Origin: Candidatus Limnocylindria bacterium
GTDB lineage: Bacteria; Chloroflexota; Limnocylindria; QHBO01
Length of the DNA stretch: 44,503 bases
Direction: 5' to 3'
Assembly (NCBI GenBank): GCA_030146365.1
Contig: JASLBU010000011.1
Location: forward strand, 1-44,503
This document shows positions 7,366-15,185 of the stretch, piece by piece; within the stretch, counting starts at the first letter, position 1, and every line of letters begins with the position of its first letter. The translations under genes and the position numbers were made by a program. The notes under the pieces are model-generated. The model was given only the letters and a program-made list of their open reading frames with translations, ran no database searches and was not told the DNA's origin.

Positions 7366-8532
7366 CTACAGGGTGGCCTCCATCAGCGTCCGAACGTGAA
7401 GGAGGAGCTTCCACAGCTCGGGTGCGGCGGCGAGCAGGTCCAGGTCATCCGGCTGCACGTGGTCGAAGAGGCGGAATTCGGTGTGCGCCTGCAGGAGGTC
7501 TGCGGCCGCCAGCCGGTCCGCGAGTGCCCGTGATTCCACGAAGGGGACGTGGTGGTCCTCGACCTCGTGCATCAGATGGACCTCCGCGCTCACGCCCGCG
7601 AGGTTCCGGACCGGGGAGATCGCGTCCACGAAGGCCAGGCTCTCCGGCGGCAGCTCGTCGATCGACGCCTCGGCGGCGTCCAGTGATGCGGCGGTCAGCA
7701 GGTCGTGGACGGTGCGGGCTGCCTCGGTACGGAGCTCGGCCCGAAGGGCGGGCTCCGCGGGCGGACGCGCGCCTTCCAGCACCGCGCGGCCGAGCGCCGA
7801 CTCGAGGAGCGCCCGACCATCCGCGTCCTCCACCTGGTCGAGCATGAAGGCGAGGTAGACCTCTCGCGCCAGCGGCGTCGGCTCCCAGGGCACCTGATCG
7901 CCGTCCGGGCCCCGGTACGCGTGTGAGGAGACTGCCGCCAGGTAGGTCGAGGCGTCGGCGAAGGCGCCGAACGCGTTCACCCAGCGGACCTTGTCGGCGA
8001 TGGCGGGGTCACCGGCCGCGAGGAGCGCGAGAGAGCCGCCGACGCTGAAGCCGACGATGCCGAGCCGCGCCCGGTCCACTTCCGGACGGGACGCCAGGAG
8101 CCGGAACGCATCCACCACTCCGCCGATCTCGCCGACCTCGAGGCGGCCCTCGAGCAGGGTACGGGAGTCGGGGACGAGGACGGCGATGCCGGAGCGCGCG
8201 AGCGCATCGGCCACGCGCTCGATGGCCGGATGATTGCGGCCGAGGTTGTTGACGCCGAACACGAGCAGCATCCCCCCGGCCGGCCGCTCCTCCGATGCCC
8301 AGGCGGGCAGCCACAGCTCCGCGAGGTCCGGCTGGTCGGCTTGCTGTGGGAGCCGATACGGGAGGCTGCTCCTGACCGGCGCCGGCGTGAGCAGCGTGAG
8401 TGGCTGCGGGCCGGACCCGAGCATGTTCGGAAGGGCGAGCGCGGTCTGCAGCGCCACCCGGGTCGGCTCCCACGCGATGAGCGCCACGAGCACCACCAGC
8501 GCTCCCAGACCGATGCGTCGCAGCCAGCGCAT
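7366..8532 (-). CDS. Membrane-anchored alpha/beta hydrolase
   Basis: A 388-residue protein. Residues 6-20 form one N-terminal membrane helix, and the rest is an alpha/beta hydrolase with nucleophile Ser163 in GFSVGG and a late His in EVEDHHVPF. Substrate unknown; the family covers esterases, lipases and peptidases. An in-frame extension upstream of the chosen ATG is rich in Arg/Pro and not protein-like. A TACGAT box on the minus strand (8539-8544) ends 6 nt before the ATG, so the message is probably leaderless. Confidence 0.85.
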   Translation of the reverse strand: MRWLRRIGLGALVVLVALIAWEPTRVALQTALALPNMLGSGPQPLTLLTPAPVRSSLPYRLPQQADQPDLAELWLPAWASEERPAGGMLLVFGVNNLGRNHPAIERVADALARSGIAVLVPDSRTLLEGRLEVGEIGGVVDAFRLLASRPEVDRARLGIVGFSVGGSLALLAAGDPAIADKVRWVNAFGAFADASTYLAAVSSHAYRGPDGDQVPWEPTPLAREVYLAFMLDQVEDADGRALLESALGRAVLEGARPPAEPALRAELRTEAARTVHDLLTAASLDAAEASIDELPPESLAFVDAISPVRNLAGVSAEVHLMHEVEDHHVPFVESRALADRLAAADLLQAHTEFRLFDHVQPDDLDLLAAAPELWKLLLHVRTLMEATL

Positions 8533-8612
8533 CGGCGCATCGTACGCGAGGCCGCACCGGCCGATGCCTCCCGCGGCTGATCCGGAGCCGCATCGGCGAA
8601 CGTATCGACAGC

Positions 8613-9407
8613 GTGACTGACTCCGACTGCGCGCGGCTCGACGCCCTGGCGGCGCCCTTTGCCCTCGGGGCGCTCGATGCCGACGAGGGTGCGTTCGCAC
8701 GAGCGCACCTGCAGGCCTGTGGCCTTCCGCACCCGCCGCTCCGCCAAGCGCTCACCGTTGCCTCCGCGATCGGTGCCTCGGTGCCGGACGAAGACCTGCC
8801 CGCGGCGGGTCTGCGCACCAGGGTGCTCGCCGCGGTGCATGCGGAACCCACCTCACCGCGGCGGGTCGCGGCCCGCGAGGAACGCGCGTTGCCTCGGTGG
8901 CGCGCCATCGCCGCGGGAGCCGGGGCGCTGGCACTGGCCGCCAGCCTCGCGCTCGCCGTCCAGCTGGGCGAGCGGGCCGCCGTGGACGACCGGCTGGCCG
9001 CCACGGACGCGCGGATCACCGCGCTCGAGGATGAGCTCGGACGCGCCGAGGCCTGGATCGAGCGAGCGGTCGCGCGTGGTGCGGACGCCTACTTCATGGA
9101 CGGAGAAGGCGAGGCGACCGCGGCGAGCTTCATGCTCGTCGTCGAGGACGGCGCCTCGGGTGCCGTGCTGCTGATGAGCGGCCTGCCGGTGCTGTCGGAG
9201 GCCGAGACGTACGAGCTGTGGGTCGAGCGCGACGGGGCGACCGTCGCCGCCGGCACCTTCCGCGCGGACGACCGTGGTCTGGCGGCGGTCACGATCGACG
9301 CCTCGCTCCGCGGCATCCGGCAGGCGATGATCACCGTCGAGCCGGCCGGTGGCTCGTCCGTTCCGAGCGCCGACGACGTGGTCATGCAGGGCGACCTGTC
9401 GCTCTAG
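8613..9407 (+). CDS. Anti-sigma factor, RskA-like
   Basis: A 264-residue single-pass protein. The N-terminal 85 residues resemble a zinc-associated anti-sigma domain, with HLQAC but the usual second Cys replaced by a His three residues on (CGLPH). A membrane helix lies at about residues 94-115. It is followed by a short coiled coil and the RskA C-terminal domain (YELWVERDG ... AGTFRADDRGL). In the family, the inner part holds an ECF sigma factor and regulated proteolysis releases it. No sigma factor gene is adjacent: the upstream neighbour is a divergent hydrolase. It starts with GTG. Confidence 0.8.
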   Translation: MTDSDCARLDALAAPFALGALDADEGAFARAHLQACGLPHPPLRQALTVASAIGASVPDEDLPAAGLRTRVLAAVHAEPTSPRRVAAREERALPRWRAIAAGAGALALAASLALAVQLGERAAVDDRLAATDARITALEDELGRAEAWIERAVARGADAYFMDGEGEATAASFMLVVEDGASGAVLLMSGLPVLSEAETYELWVERDGATVAAGTFRADDRGLAAVTIDASLRGIRQAMITVEPAGGSSVPSADDVVMQGDLSL

Positions 9408-10471
9408 CGGCCCGCGCGCTCCTCCAGGTCCGCGCGCTCCCGGACGCCCACGCGCTCGCCTCGCGCCTTCCGCTCCTCGTCCGGCGTCCGCGCCGCGAGC
9501 TCGATCTGGAGCCGCCGTCGGTAGAGGATGTTCCACTCCTCGCCGTTCAGGCTCTCGCGGTCCATCGCCTCCTGGATCTCGTCGAGCCGCGTCCGCAGCG
9601 CAGCGATGTCCCCGTCGGCCGCCTCGTGCGCGGCGAGGAGCGCGGCCTCGATCTTCTGCGCCTCGTCGTTCCACGTCAGATATGCCGCGCCGAAGCCCAG
9701 GCGGCGCTCAACGGCCGCGCGCACCCGGTACGCGTCCTCCTTCGGCCCCTGGATCGAGATGTTGGTGGCGTAGGCGTAGATCTCGATCTCCCCCGCGGCC
9801 AGGCGCATCGGCTCGCCGCGCACCACCGCGCCGAGCAGGTGCTGGGAGGCGAAGCCGAGCGTGCGCATCGGCCAGACCTTGGGCCCGGAAGCCTCCGCGA
9901 CGGACACCTCGTCGATGCCGATGGACTGCAGCGCGTCGCGTAGCGCGTCGACCATCGCGTCGTCGTCGGTGCCCTCCCGTGGCACGAGTGAGACCTGCAC
10001 GAACTTCCGCTTGCGGCGCCAGCGCAGGAACAGCAGGTACGGCGTGAAGGCGACCATCTGGAGGACCGACGCGCCCAGCATCGCCGTGGCCGGATAGCTC
10101 ACCGGCACGAGCCCGAGCCACGTGCCGGTGGAGCGCTCGTCATGGAACTCGCCCCACACGGTGATGCCCGCAATCACCGGCGGAACGAGCACGATGGCCG
10201 CCACGAGCCCGGCGTAGTGGATGAACTGGACGTCGAAGTTCTCATCGATGACGCCGGTGGCCTCGAGGAGGGCGCCCCCGAAGATCGGGATCGCGAAGCC
10301 TATGATGAGGACCACCCATCCGGCGGCCACCAGGCTGACCACCGAGAGCATCCGGCCCTGGCGGCCCGGCACCTGTCCGAAGTAGAGGGCGGTCGCCCAT
10401 CCGAGCGCGAACGATGCCGATCGGCTCAGCGCCTGCCAGGCGATGAGGAGGACGAACGGCAGGAATGGCAT
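9404..10471 (-). CDS. Hypothetical membrane protein with cytoplasmic coiled-coil tail
   Basis: A 355-residue protein. The N-terminal 140 residues contain about four hydrophobic segments. The rest is soluble and ends in a long charged helix (from about residue 265, EAQKIEAALLAAHEAADG, to the C-terminus) that looks like a coiled coil. I do not recognise the family. Its stop overlaps that of the anti-sigma gene by four bases tail to tail. It lies 46 bp downstream of the VOC gene on the same strand. Confidence 0.75.
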   Translation of the reverse strand: MPFLPFVLLIAWQALSRSASFALGWATALYFGQVPGRQGRMLSVVSLVAAGWVVLIIGFAIPIFGGALLEATGVIDENFDVQFIHYAGLVAAIVLVPPVIAGITVWGEFHDERSTGTWLGLVPVSYPATAMLGASVLQMVAFTPYLLFLRWRRKRKFVQVSLVPREGTDDDAMVDALRDALQSIGIDEVSVAEASGPKVWPMRTLGFASQHLLGAVVRGEPMRLAAGEIEIYAYATNISIQGPKEDAYRVRAAVERRLGFGAAYLTWNDEAQKIEAALLAAHEAADGDIAALRTRLDEIQEAMDRESLNGEEWNILYRRRLQIELAARTPDEERKARGERVGVRERADLEERAGR

Positions 10472-10517
10472 CGCGGCTATCGGGCCGCCGCTGCGCCGGA
10501 CGGAGCCATCACGCCGC

Positions 10518-10961
10518 TCAGCCGAGCGCGAGCGGGCGGACGGTCATCACCTCGTCGACACGGCCCTCCCAGTCCTCGCGCGGCGCGTCGCAGAACAGCT
10601 CGATCTCGTTGCCGTCCGGATCGGCGGTGTAGAGCGACCGCGTCACCCCGTGGTCCGCGCTTCCCTTGAGGAGGCCGCGCTCGGTCAGAAGCCGATGGGC
10701 CTGCCGCACGGCGTCGAAATCCGCGAGCTGGATGGCGACGTGGTAGAGGCCGACCGCAGCGGGGGCCTGGCTCGGAGCCGAGTCACCGACCCGGAGCAGC
10801 GCCAGGTCGTGGTGGCTCTCGCCGGTGGCGCTGAGGAAGATCATGACGTTGCTCATGGTGCTCGTCACGTGGAAGCCCAGCAGGTCGCGATAGAACGCGA
10901 GCGACCGATCCAGGTCGCGGACCTTGAGGACGACGTGACCGATGCGGACCGGCTGGAGCAT
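10518..10961 (-). CDS. VOC-family (glyoxalase/extradiol dioxygenase-like) protein
   Basis: A 147-residue protein with both modules of the vicinal oxygen chelate fold. Candidate metal ligands are His9 (RIGHVVLKV), the His in VGLYHVAIQL, and the Glu in DPDGNEIELF. It is clearly paralogous to the partial gene at 1-383, sharing the pattern SADHGVTRSLY...DPDGNE. Substrate unknown. It is transcribed away from the wall-enzyme pair, which lies 47 bp upstream on the same strand. Confidence 0.88.
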   Translation of the reverse strand: MLQPVRIGHVVLKVRDLDRSLAFYRDLLGFHVTSTMSNVMIFLSATGESHHDLALLRVGDSAPSQAPAAVGLYHVAIQLADFDAVRQAHRLLTERGLLKGSADHGVTRSLYTADPDGNEIELFCDAPREDWEGRVDEVMTVRPLALG

Positions 10962-11008
10962 CCACGGATGCTAGCGCACGCGGCCGCGCGGGCCGCCGGC
11001 CGCTCCCG

Positions 11009-11653
11009 TCAGGGCAGCCCGAGCTTCGCGCGGCAGGCGGGCCAGGGGGCGTAGCCCCGTGCGGCGCGGAGCCGCTCGGCCACGATGATCTGCTCCTCGC
11101 GCGTCGCCTGGTGCGGGTACTCCGCGAACTCGCCGCCGTCGTAGCCGTGCCACGTGGCATAGCTGAACTGCAGCCCGCCGTAGTAGCCGTTGCCGGTGTT
11201 GATGGACCAGTTGCCGCCCGACTCACACCGGGCGAGGTCGTCCCAGACGCTCGAGCCGCTGTACGTAGGCGGGAGTGGGACGGGAGCGACGGGGGCCGCA
11301 ACTACGGGGACCGCGGCGACTGGCGCCACGACCGCGACCGGAGCTGGGGTGGGGATCGGCGTTGGCGTCGGGACCGTGACCAGCGAGGCCTCCATGGCGA
11401 CGGCCGCCGGGGTGGGCAGCGCGGCCGAATCCTCAAGGGTCTCGGGTGCGGGGTCGCTCGCTTCCGGCAGGCGGACCGACAGCCCGCCGCGATCCAGCAC
11501 GAGCGGTCGGCCGGCGAAGGCATCGACCGACAGGAGGGGCGATGGGAGCGGAGCGGGCTCCTGCGGCGCAGACCGCGTGGCGAGCGGCGCCAGCAGGGCG
11601 ATGCCGACGATGCTGACGATGCCAAGTGCTACAACGCGCCGGAGGAGCGTCAT
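11009..11653 (-). CDS. Resuscitation-promoting-factor-like transglycosylase, exported
   Basis: A 214-residue protein. Residues 5-29 form a signal peptide or anchor. Residues 80-130 form a Thr/Pro/Val/Ala linker. Residues 134-214 form an Rpf-type lysozyme fold: WDDLARCESGGNW gives catalytic Glu144, GLQFSYATW the substrate groove, and Cys143 plus Cys207 a likely disulphide. Rpf proteins cleave peptidoglycan and are best known from actinobacteria. The ATG overlaps the stop of the RlpA-like gene by four bases, and both proteins share the N-terminal pattern LLRRVVAL...VGIA.LAPL..RSA and the ALPTP linker. Confidence 0.9.
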   Translation of the reverse strand: MTLLRRVVALGIVSIVGIALLAPLATRSAPQEPAPLPSPLLSVDAFAGRPLVLDRGGLSVRLPEASDPAPETLEDSAALPTPAAVAMEASLVTVPTPTPIPTPAPVAVVAPVAAVPVVAAPVAPVPLPPTYSGSSVWDDLARCESGGNWSINTGNGYYGGLQFSYATWHGYDGGEFAEYPHQATREEQIIVAERLRAARGYAPWPACRAKLGLP

Positions 11654-12384
11654 CGACCCATCCCGCCGAGGTGCACCGTGACGGAAATGACGCCGGCGCT
11701 GCGAGGCCGGTCGGTGACGAGGGACCAGGCGGTCGCCGAGAGGTCCACGATGCGCTGCGTCCCGGTCCCCCAATAGCAGCCGCAGTAGTCCACGACCGGG
11801 AGCTCGACGCAGCGGTCCGCGCAGACGGTCACATGTCCGAGGACGCCACGGCCGCCCGCGCCGCCGAGAGCACCGGGCAGTGCGACGAACGCATCGGCGG
11901 GGGTGAAACCGGCCGGGCAGGTTCCGACCTTGTGGCAGTACCACGAGGCGCGTCCGCTGATGGTGGTCCCTGTCATGGTCGGGGCGGAGGCTGCGGCGCG
12001 CTGCACGACCGGCGCGGGCGGTGCCACGGGCGCTGGAGTGGGGGGTGGCAGCGTCGGTGCCGGAGTCGGAACCGGCGTGGCGATGGAAACCAGGGTCGCG
12101 GCCATCGTCGCGGCCACCGGAGTGGGAAGCGCGGCTGAGGCGAGCTCCTCGACGGCTGCGGTGCGGCCCGCGTCATGCGCGGACGTGAACGTGGTCGTGA
12201 GCGCACGATCGGCGTCCGATCCGCGTGACACGACGGGGGCGAACGCTGTCGTTGTGCGCGACAGCAGCCGCTCGGCGTGGCTCACGAGGGGCAGCGCGGA
12301 CCTTGCGGTGAGGGGCGCCAGCACGGCGATTCCCACGGCGCTGATGGCGGTCAGTGCGACGACGCGTCGCAACAGGTCCGGCAA
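11650..12384 (-). CDS. RlpA-like double-psi beta-barrel protein, exported
   Basis: A 244-residue protein. Residues 4-30 form a signal anchor. Residues 86-130 form a Pro/Thr/Ala linker. Residues 141-241 form a double-psi beta-barrel beginning SGRASWYC and containing QRIVDLSATAW, the RlpA signature. The usual DRGPF loop is replaced by VVDYCGCYWGTG, and six cysteines (150, 156, 188, 192, 201, 203) could form three disulphides. RlpA-type domains bind or cut glycan strands. The start is TTG: aligned with the downstream paralogous leader this is the only codon in the right place, and no upstream ATG is in frame close by. Confidence 0.85.
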   Translation of the reverse strand: MPDLLRRVVALTAISAVGIAVLAPLTARSALPLVSHAERLLSRTTTAFAPVVSRGSDADRALTTTFTSAHDAGRTAAVEELASAALPTPVAATMAATLVSIATPVPTPAPTLPPPTPAPVAPPAPVVQRAAASAPTMTGTTISGRASWYCHKVGTCPAGFTPADAFVALPGALGGAGGRGVLGHVTVCADRCVELPVVDYCGCYWGTGTQRIVDLSATAWSLVTDRPRSAGVISVTVHLGGMGR

Positions 12385-12496
12385 TAGAATTCATCCACTA
12401 CGAGATGGAACCGGCACCGTGCCTGCGAGGCGGGGACGGCGCCGGAGTCGGCCACCCTAGCATCCGCCCCGTGGCCTGTCGAGCGAGAGGAGCGCC

Positions 12497-13330
12497 ATGG
12501 TCCGCAAGAAGAAGGAGCCCGAGCGCCGTCGTGGAGCGGTCGTCGTCCGGGACAAGACCGCCGGTGATCGGTCCACCGAGGATCAGAAGCTGCTGCGCTC
12601 GCGTGAGCCGGTCCCCGGGTTCCGCGAGACCGACACGTGGCGGACGCTGCGCATCATGGGCGAGTTCGTGGAGGGCTTCGACGCGCTCGCCGACGTCGGC
12701 CCGGCGGTCAGCATCTTCGGGTCGGCGCGGGTGGGGCGCCGGAACCGCTACTACGGCGCCGCGCGCCGGCTGGCCGCGGAACTGGCGAAGCAGGGCTTCG
12801 CGATCATCACCGGCGGCGGACCCGGGATCATGGAGGCGGCGAACCGTGGCGCCAAAGAGGCCGGCGGCGTCTCCATCGGCGCGAACATCGAGCTGCCGTT
12901 CGAACAGGGCCTGAACGAATTCGTCGACCTCGGCATGGAATTCCGTTACTTCTTCGTGCGCAAGGTGATGTTCGTGAAGTACGCCGAAGGCTTCGTCATC
13001 TTTCCCGGCGGCTTCGGCACCCTGGACGAGCTGTTCGAGTCGCTGACCCTCATCCAGACCGGCAAGGTCGACCACTTCCCGGTCGTGCTGTACGGCAGGG
13101 ACTACTGGGACGGCATGATGCAGTGGATCCGGGACAAGCCGCTGTACGAGGAGAAGATCAGCCCCGAAGACCTCGATCTCGTCACCATCACGGATGACAT
13201 CACCGAGGCCGCCGAGGCGATCACCCGCCACCACCGCTCCCGCCAACAGGAGCGGAAGGAGTCGGCAAGCCAGCAGGCGACCAAGGAGGCGGTGCAGGAC
13301 GCCGCGGCGAAGGGAAGCAACAAGAAGTAG
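12497..13330 (+). CDS. LOG-family (TIGR00730) Rossmann-fold protein
   Basis: A 277-residue protein with the lysine-decarboxylase-like core: GSARVG (75-80), TGGGPGIMEAANRG (105-118), and PGGFGTLDE (170-178), which is the PGGxGTxxE motif of cytokinin-activating phosphoribohydrolases. Family members release a base from a nucleoside monophosphate. Bacterial versions are widespread and often of unknown substrate. A charged N-terminal tail of about 40 residues and a Gln/Lys/Ala-rich C-terminal tail flank the core. AGAGGAG about 5 nt before the ATG supports the start. Confidence 0.9.
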   Translation: MVRKKKEPERRRGAVVVRDKTAGDRSTEDQKLLRSREPVPGFRETDTWRTLRIMGEFVEGFDALADVGPAVSIFGSARVGRRNRYYGAARRLAAELAKQGFAIITGGGPGIMEAANRGAKEAGGVSIGANIELPFEQGLNEFVDLGMEFRYFFVRKVMFVKYAEGFVIFPGGFGTLDELFESLTLIQTGKVDHFPVVLYGRDYWDGMMQWIRDKPLYEEKISPEDLDLVTITDDITEAAEAITRHHRSRQQERKESASQQATKEAVQDAAAKGSNKK

Positions 13331-13366
13331 CGCGGGGGCGGGGGCGGGCTCGGCCCTCGGCGTCGG

Positions 13367-13936
13367 TCAGTTGTCCCCGGGCTGCCCGACCGCCCCGCCC
13401 AGGCGCTCGCGGCCTGCCGCCAGCATCTCGAGGATCGTCGGCTCGAGATCGTCCGGCAGCGCGTCCCAGCTGAACCACCGGACGTCGTCCGACTCGGAGC
13501 TGACGCTGGGGACCGCGTCGCCGGCGGCAAGCACGAGGTAGCGAACGTCGAGGTGCTCCTCGACGACGCGCGGGTTGCACGGGGCGGGGTGGCGGTCGAC
13601 CTGGAGGATTCCGGGCACCAGCTCCAAAGCGGAGATCCCGGATTCTTCGACTGCCTCGCGCAGGGCGGCCGCGCCGAGCGTCGCGTCGCCGGCCTCACAG
13701 TGACCGCCCGGCTGCAGCCAGCGGCCCACCTTGCGGTGCAGGACGAGCAGGAGCCTCCGCCCGGCAGGGTCCAAAATCGCGGCGCTGGCGGTGAGGTGCG
13801 CAGGCGCGCATGTCCTCGACACCCCGTCCTCGTGCTGTTCCAGGTGGCGAAGGAAGGCATCCCGGAGCGCACGCTGCGATTCCGACGCCGGCGCCCAGGT
13901 GCGCAGCTCGTCGACAGCTGACGCGTGGAGTCCCAT
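13367..13936 (-). CDS. Nudix hydrolase
   Basis: A 189-residue protein with an alpha-helical N-terminal part (about 45 residues) before the Nudix fold. The box reads GGHCEAGDATLGAAALREAV followed by EESG; it has one extra residue between the first acidic position and REAVEESG, and Asp for Glu, as seen in a known subgroup with PGGH-type boxes. The substrate is unknown. The ATG at 13936 is preferred over a GTG five codons upstream; neither has a ribosome-binding site. It is convergent with the LOG-family gene. Confidence 0.85.
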   Translation of the reverse strand: MGLHASAVDELRTWAPASESQRALRDAFLRHLEQHEDGVSRTCAPAHLTASAAILDPAGRRLLLVLHRKVGRWLQPGGHCEAGDATLGAAALREAVEESGISALELVPGILQVDRHPAPCNPRVVEEHLDVRYLVLAAGDAVPSVSSESDDVRWFSWDALPDDLEPTILEMLAAGRERLGGAVGQPGDN

Positions 13937-14067
13937 CGAGTCAGGCCCCACAGCCGTGCTTGGGGCCGAGGGCCGACGCGTACCGGCGGTCAGCGGCCCA
14001 TGAACGCTCGTCGTAGGGCCCCGTCACGTCGCTCCGGAGTCGCCGGTGGCTCCACGGAAGGGCGGAG

Positions 14068-14144
14068 TGGCGGGCCCGACCGGATTCGAACCGGCGATCT
14101 CCAGCGTGACAGGCTGGCATGTTTGGCCACTACACCACGGGCCC
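14068..14144 (-). tRNA. tRNA-Asp (anticodon GTC)
   Basis: The minus strand folds into a standard 77-nt cloverleaf including an encoded CCA. The acceptor stem is GGGCCCG/CGGGCCC with discriminator G. The anticodon arm is CCAGC-CTGTCAC-GCTGG, with GTC at plus positions 14108-14110. The T arm carries GGTTCGAATCC. The discriminator G and anticodon identify aspartate. Confidence 0.97.
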
Positions 14145-14192
14145 GCGGGAAGTGACACGGTGCGGGAGCATAGCACAGGCCAGATTGGCCCT

Positions 14193-14627
14193 TCAGGAGC
14201 GCGCCCTGGCTGCCAGTTCGCCGATGAACCGGAGCGTGGCGAGCAGGTAGGCGAGAGCGGCCACGAGCGCCAGCGCCCCCGCGGCGACCAGCAGGACCGC
14301 CATCGATCGCTCGGCCACCGCGCTGGCGAAGGCCGCGCCGGCAAGCGCCACGAAGACGGCCGAGCACAGGCCAGCCAGCAGGATCGCGGCACTCAGCGCC
14401 CGGCGATGGCCTCGGCGCAGCCCCAGCAGCGCGGCCACGTGCGCGAGTCCGGCCAGGGCAAGCGCGACGCCGACCGCGACGAGGGCTCCACCGAGCGCGG
14501 CCCCGTCGATGGCGAGCGGCGGCAAGAGCTGTGTCAGGCGTCCGGTGCCGGCGATCCCCATGGTGGCAGCCACGGCGGCGCCGAGCAGCCACGCGGCGGC
14601 ACCGACCACCAGCACCAGCCGCGCCAT
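14193..14627 (-). CDS. Four-helix hypothetical membrane protein
   Basis: A 144-residue, almost wholly hydrophobic Ala/Leu/Val-rich protein with about four membrane segments. No known family. It lies 7 bp downstream of another small membrane-protein gene on the same strand and is probably co-transcribed with it. Confidence 0.65.
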   Translation of the reverse strand: MARLVLVVGAAAWLLGAAVAATMGIAGTGRLTQLLPPLAIDGAALGGALVAVGVALALAGLAHVAALLGLRRGHRRALSAAILLAGLCSAVFVALAGAAFASAVAERSMAVLLVAAGALALVAALAYLLATLRFIGELAARARS

Positions 14628-14634
14628 GCGGCCG

Positions 14635-15123
14635 TCAGCGGCGCCGGCGGAGGAGCAGCAGGGCGCTGACGCCGAAGACGAGCGCAGCGATCGTGAGGGC
14701 CAGCGCGATGACGGGATCCGGCGGCGTGCTCGTCATGACGAGGACGGTCCCGAGCGCCGCGAGGCCGGCCGCGATCGCGGCCGTCACCCCGGTCGCCAGT
14801 CTGGCGCGCCGCGCGTTGGCCAGCACGCCCAGCCCGCCCGCGGTGAGCGCGCCGCCGAGGATGAGCATCCCGAGGCCGAGCGCCGCCGGCAGGAGGCTCA
14901 GCGCCGCGACGTTGGGCGGAGCATCTCCGCCGTATCGGGCGCCGATCGTGAGGCCCATCGCCAGGATCCCGATGCCGCTGATGAGGAGGGCCACGCCGCC
15001 CACGATGACTGCCACGGTGGCGGCGGCAGTCGCCTCGCCCAGGTGCTCGGGAGCGAGGGAGTGGCTGGCTCGGCCACGCACAGCGGTGGAAGAGGCGGCG
15101 CGGACCGGTCGTCGGCTGGTCAT
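14635..15123 (-). CDS. Four- to five-helix hypothetical membrane protein
   Basis: A 162-residue protein with a soluble, basic N-terminus of about 30 residues, then four or five hydrophobic segments, ending in LLLLRRRR. Family unknown. A TACAAT box on the minus strand (15133-15138) ends 9 nt before the ATG, so the operon with the next membrane protein is probably leaderless. The promoter region is shared with the divergent hydrolase gene. Confidence 0.7.
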   Translation of the reverse strand: MTSRRPVRAASSTAVRGRASHSLAPEHLGEATAAATVAVIVGGVALLISGIGILAMGLTIGARYGGDAPPNVAALSLLPAALGLGMLILGGALTAGGLGVLANARRARLATGVTAAIAAGLAALGTVLVMTSTPPDPVIALALTIAALVFGVSALLLLRRRR

Positions 15124-15132
15124 CGGCGACGG

Positions 15133-15175
15133 ATTGTACGCGCTCCTTCGAGCCGGCGGGGTGCCCCCGTATACT
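15133..15175. promoter_or_regulatory. Back-to-back -10 boxes of divergent leaderless genes
   Basis: TACAAT on the minus strand (15133-15138) stands 9 nt before the ATG at 15123, and TATACT on the plus strand (15170-15175) 10 nt before the ATG at 15186. No good -35 boxes accompany them. The arrangement predicts two nearly leaderless transcripts leaving the same 62-bp region. Confidence 0.5.
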
Positions 15176-15185
15176 CCGGCACGCG

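Noticed and set aside
13331..13366. G-rich run between the LOG-family and Nudix genes as a terminator or repeat
   Set aside because: No stable stem-loop could be drawn; it is simple G-rich sequence.
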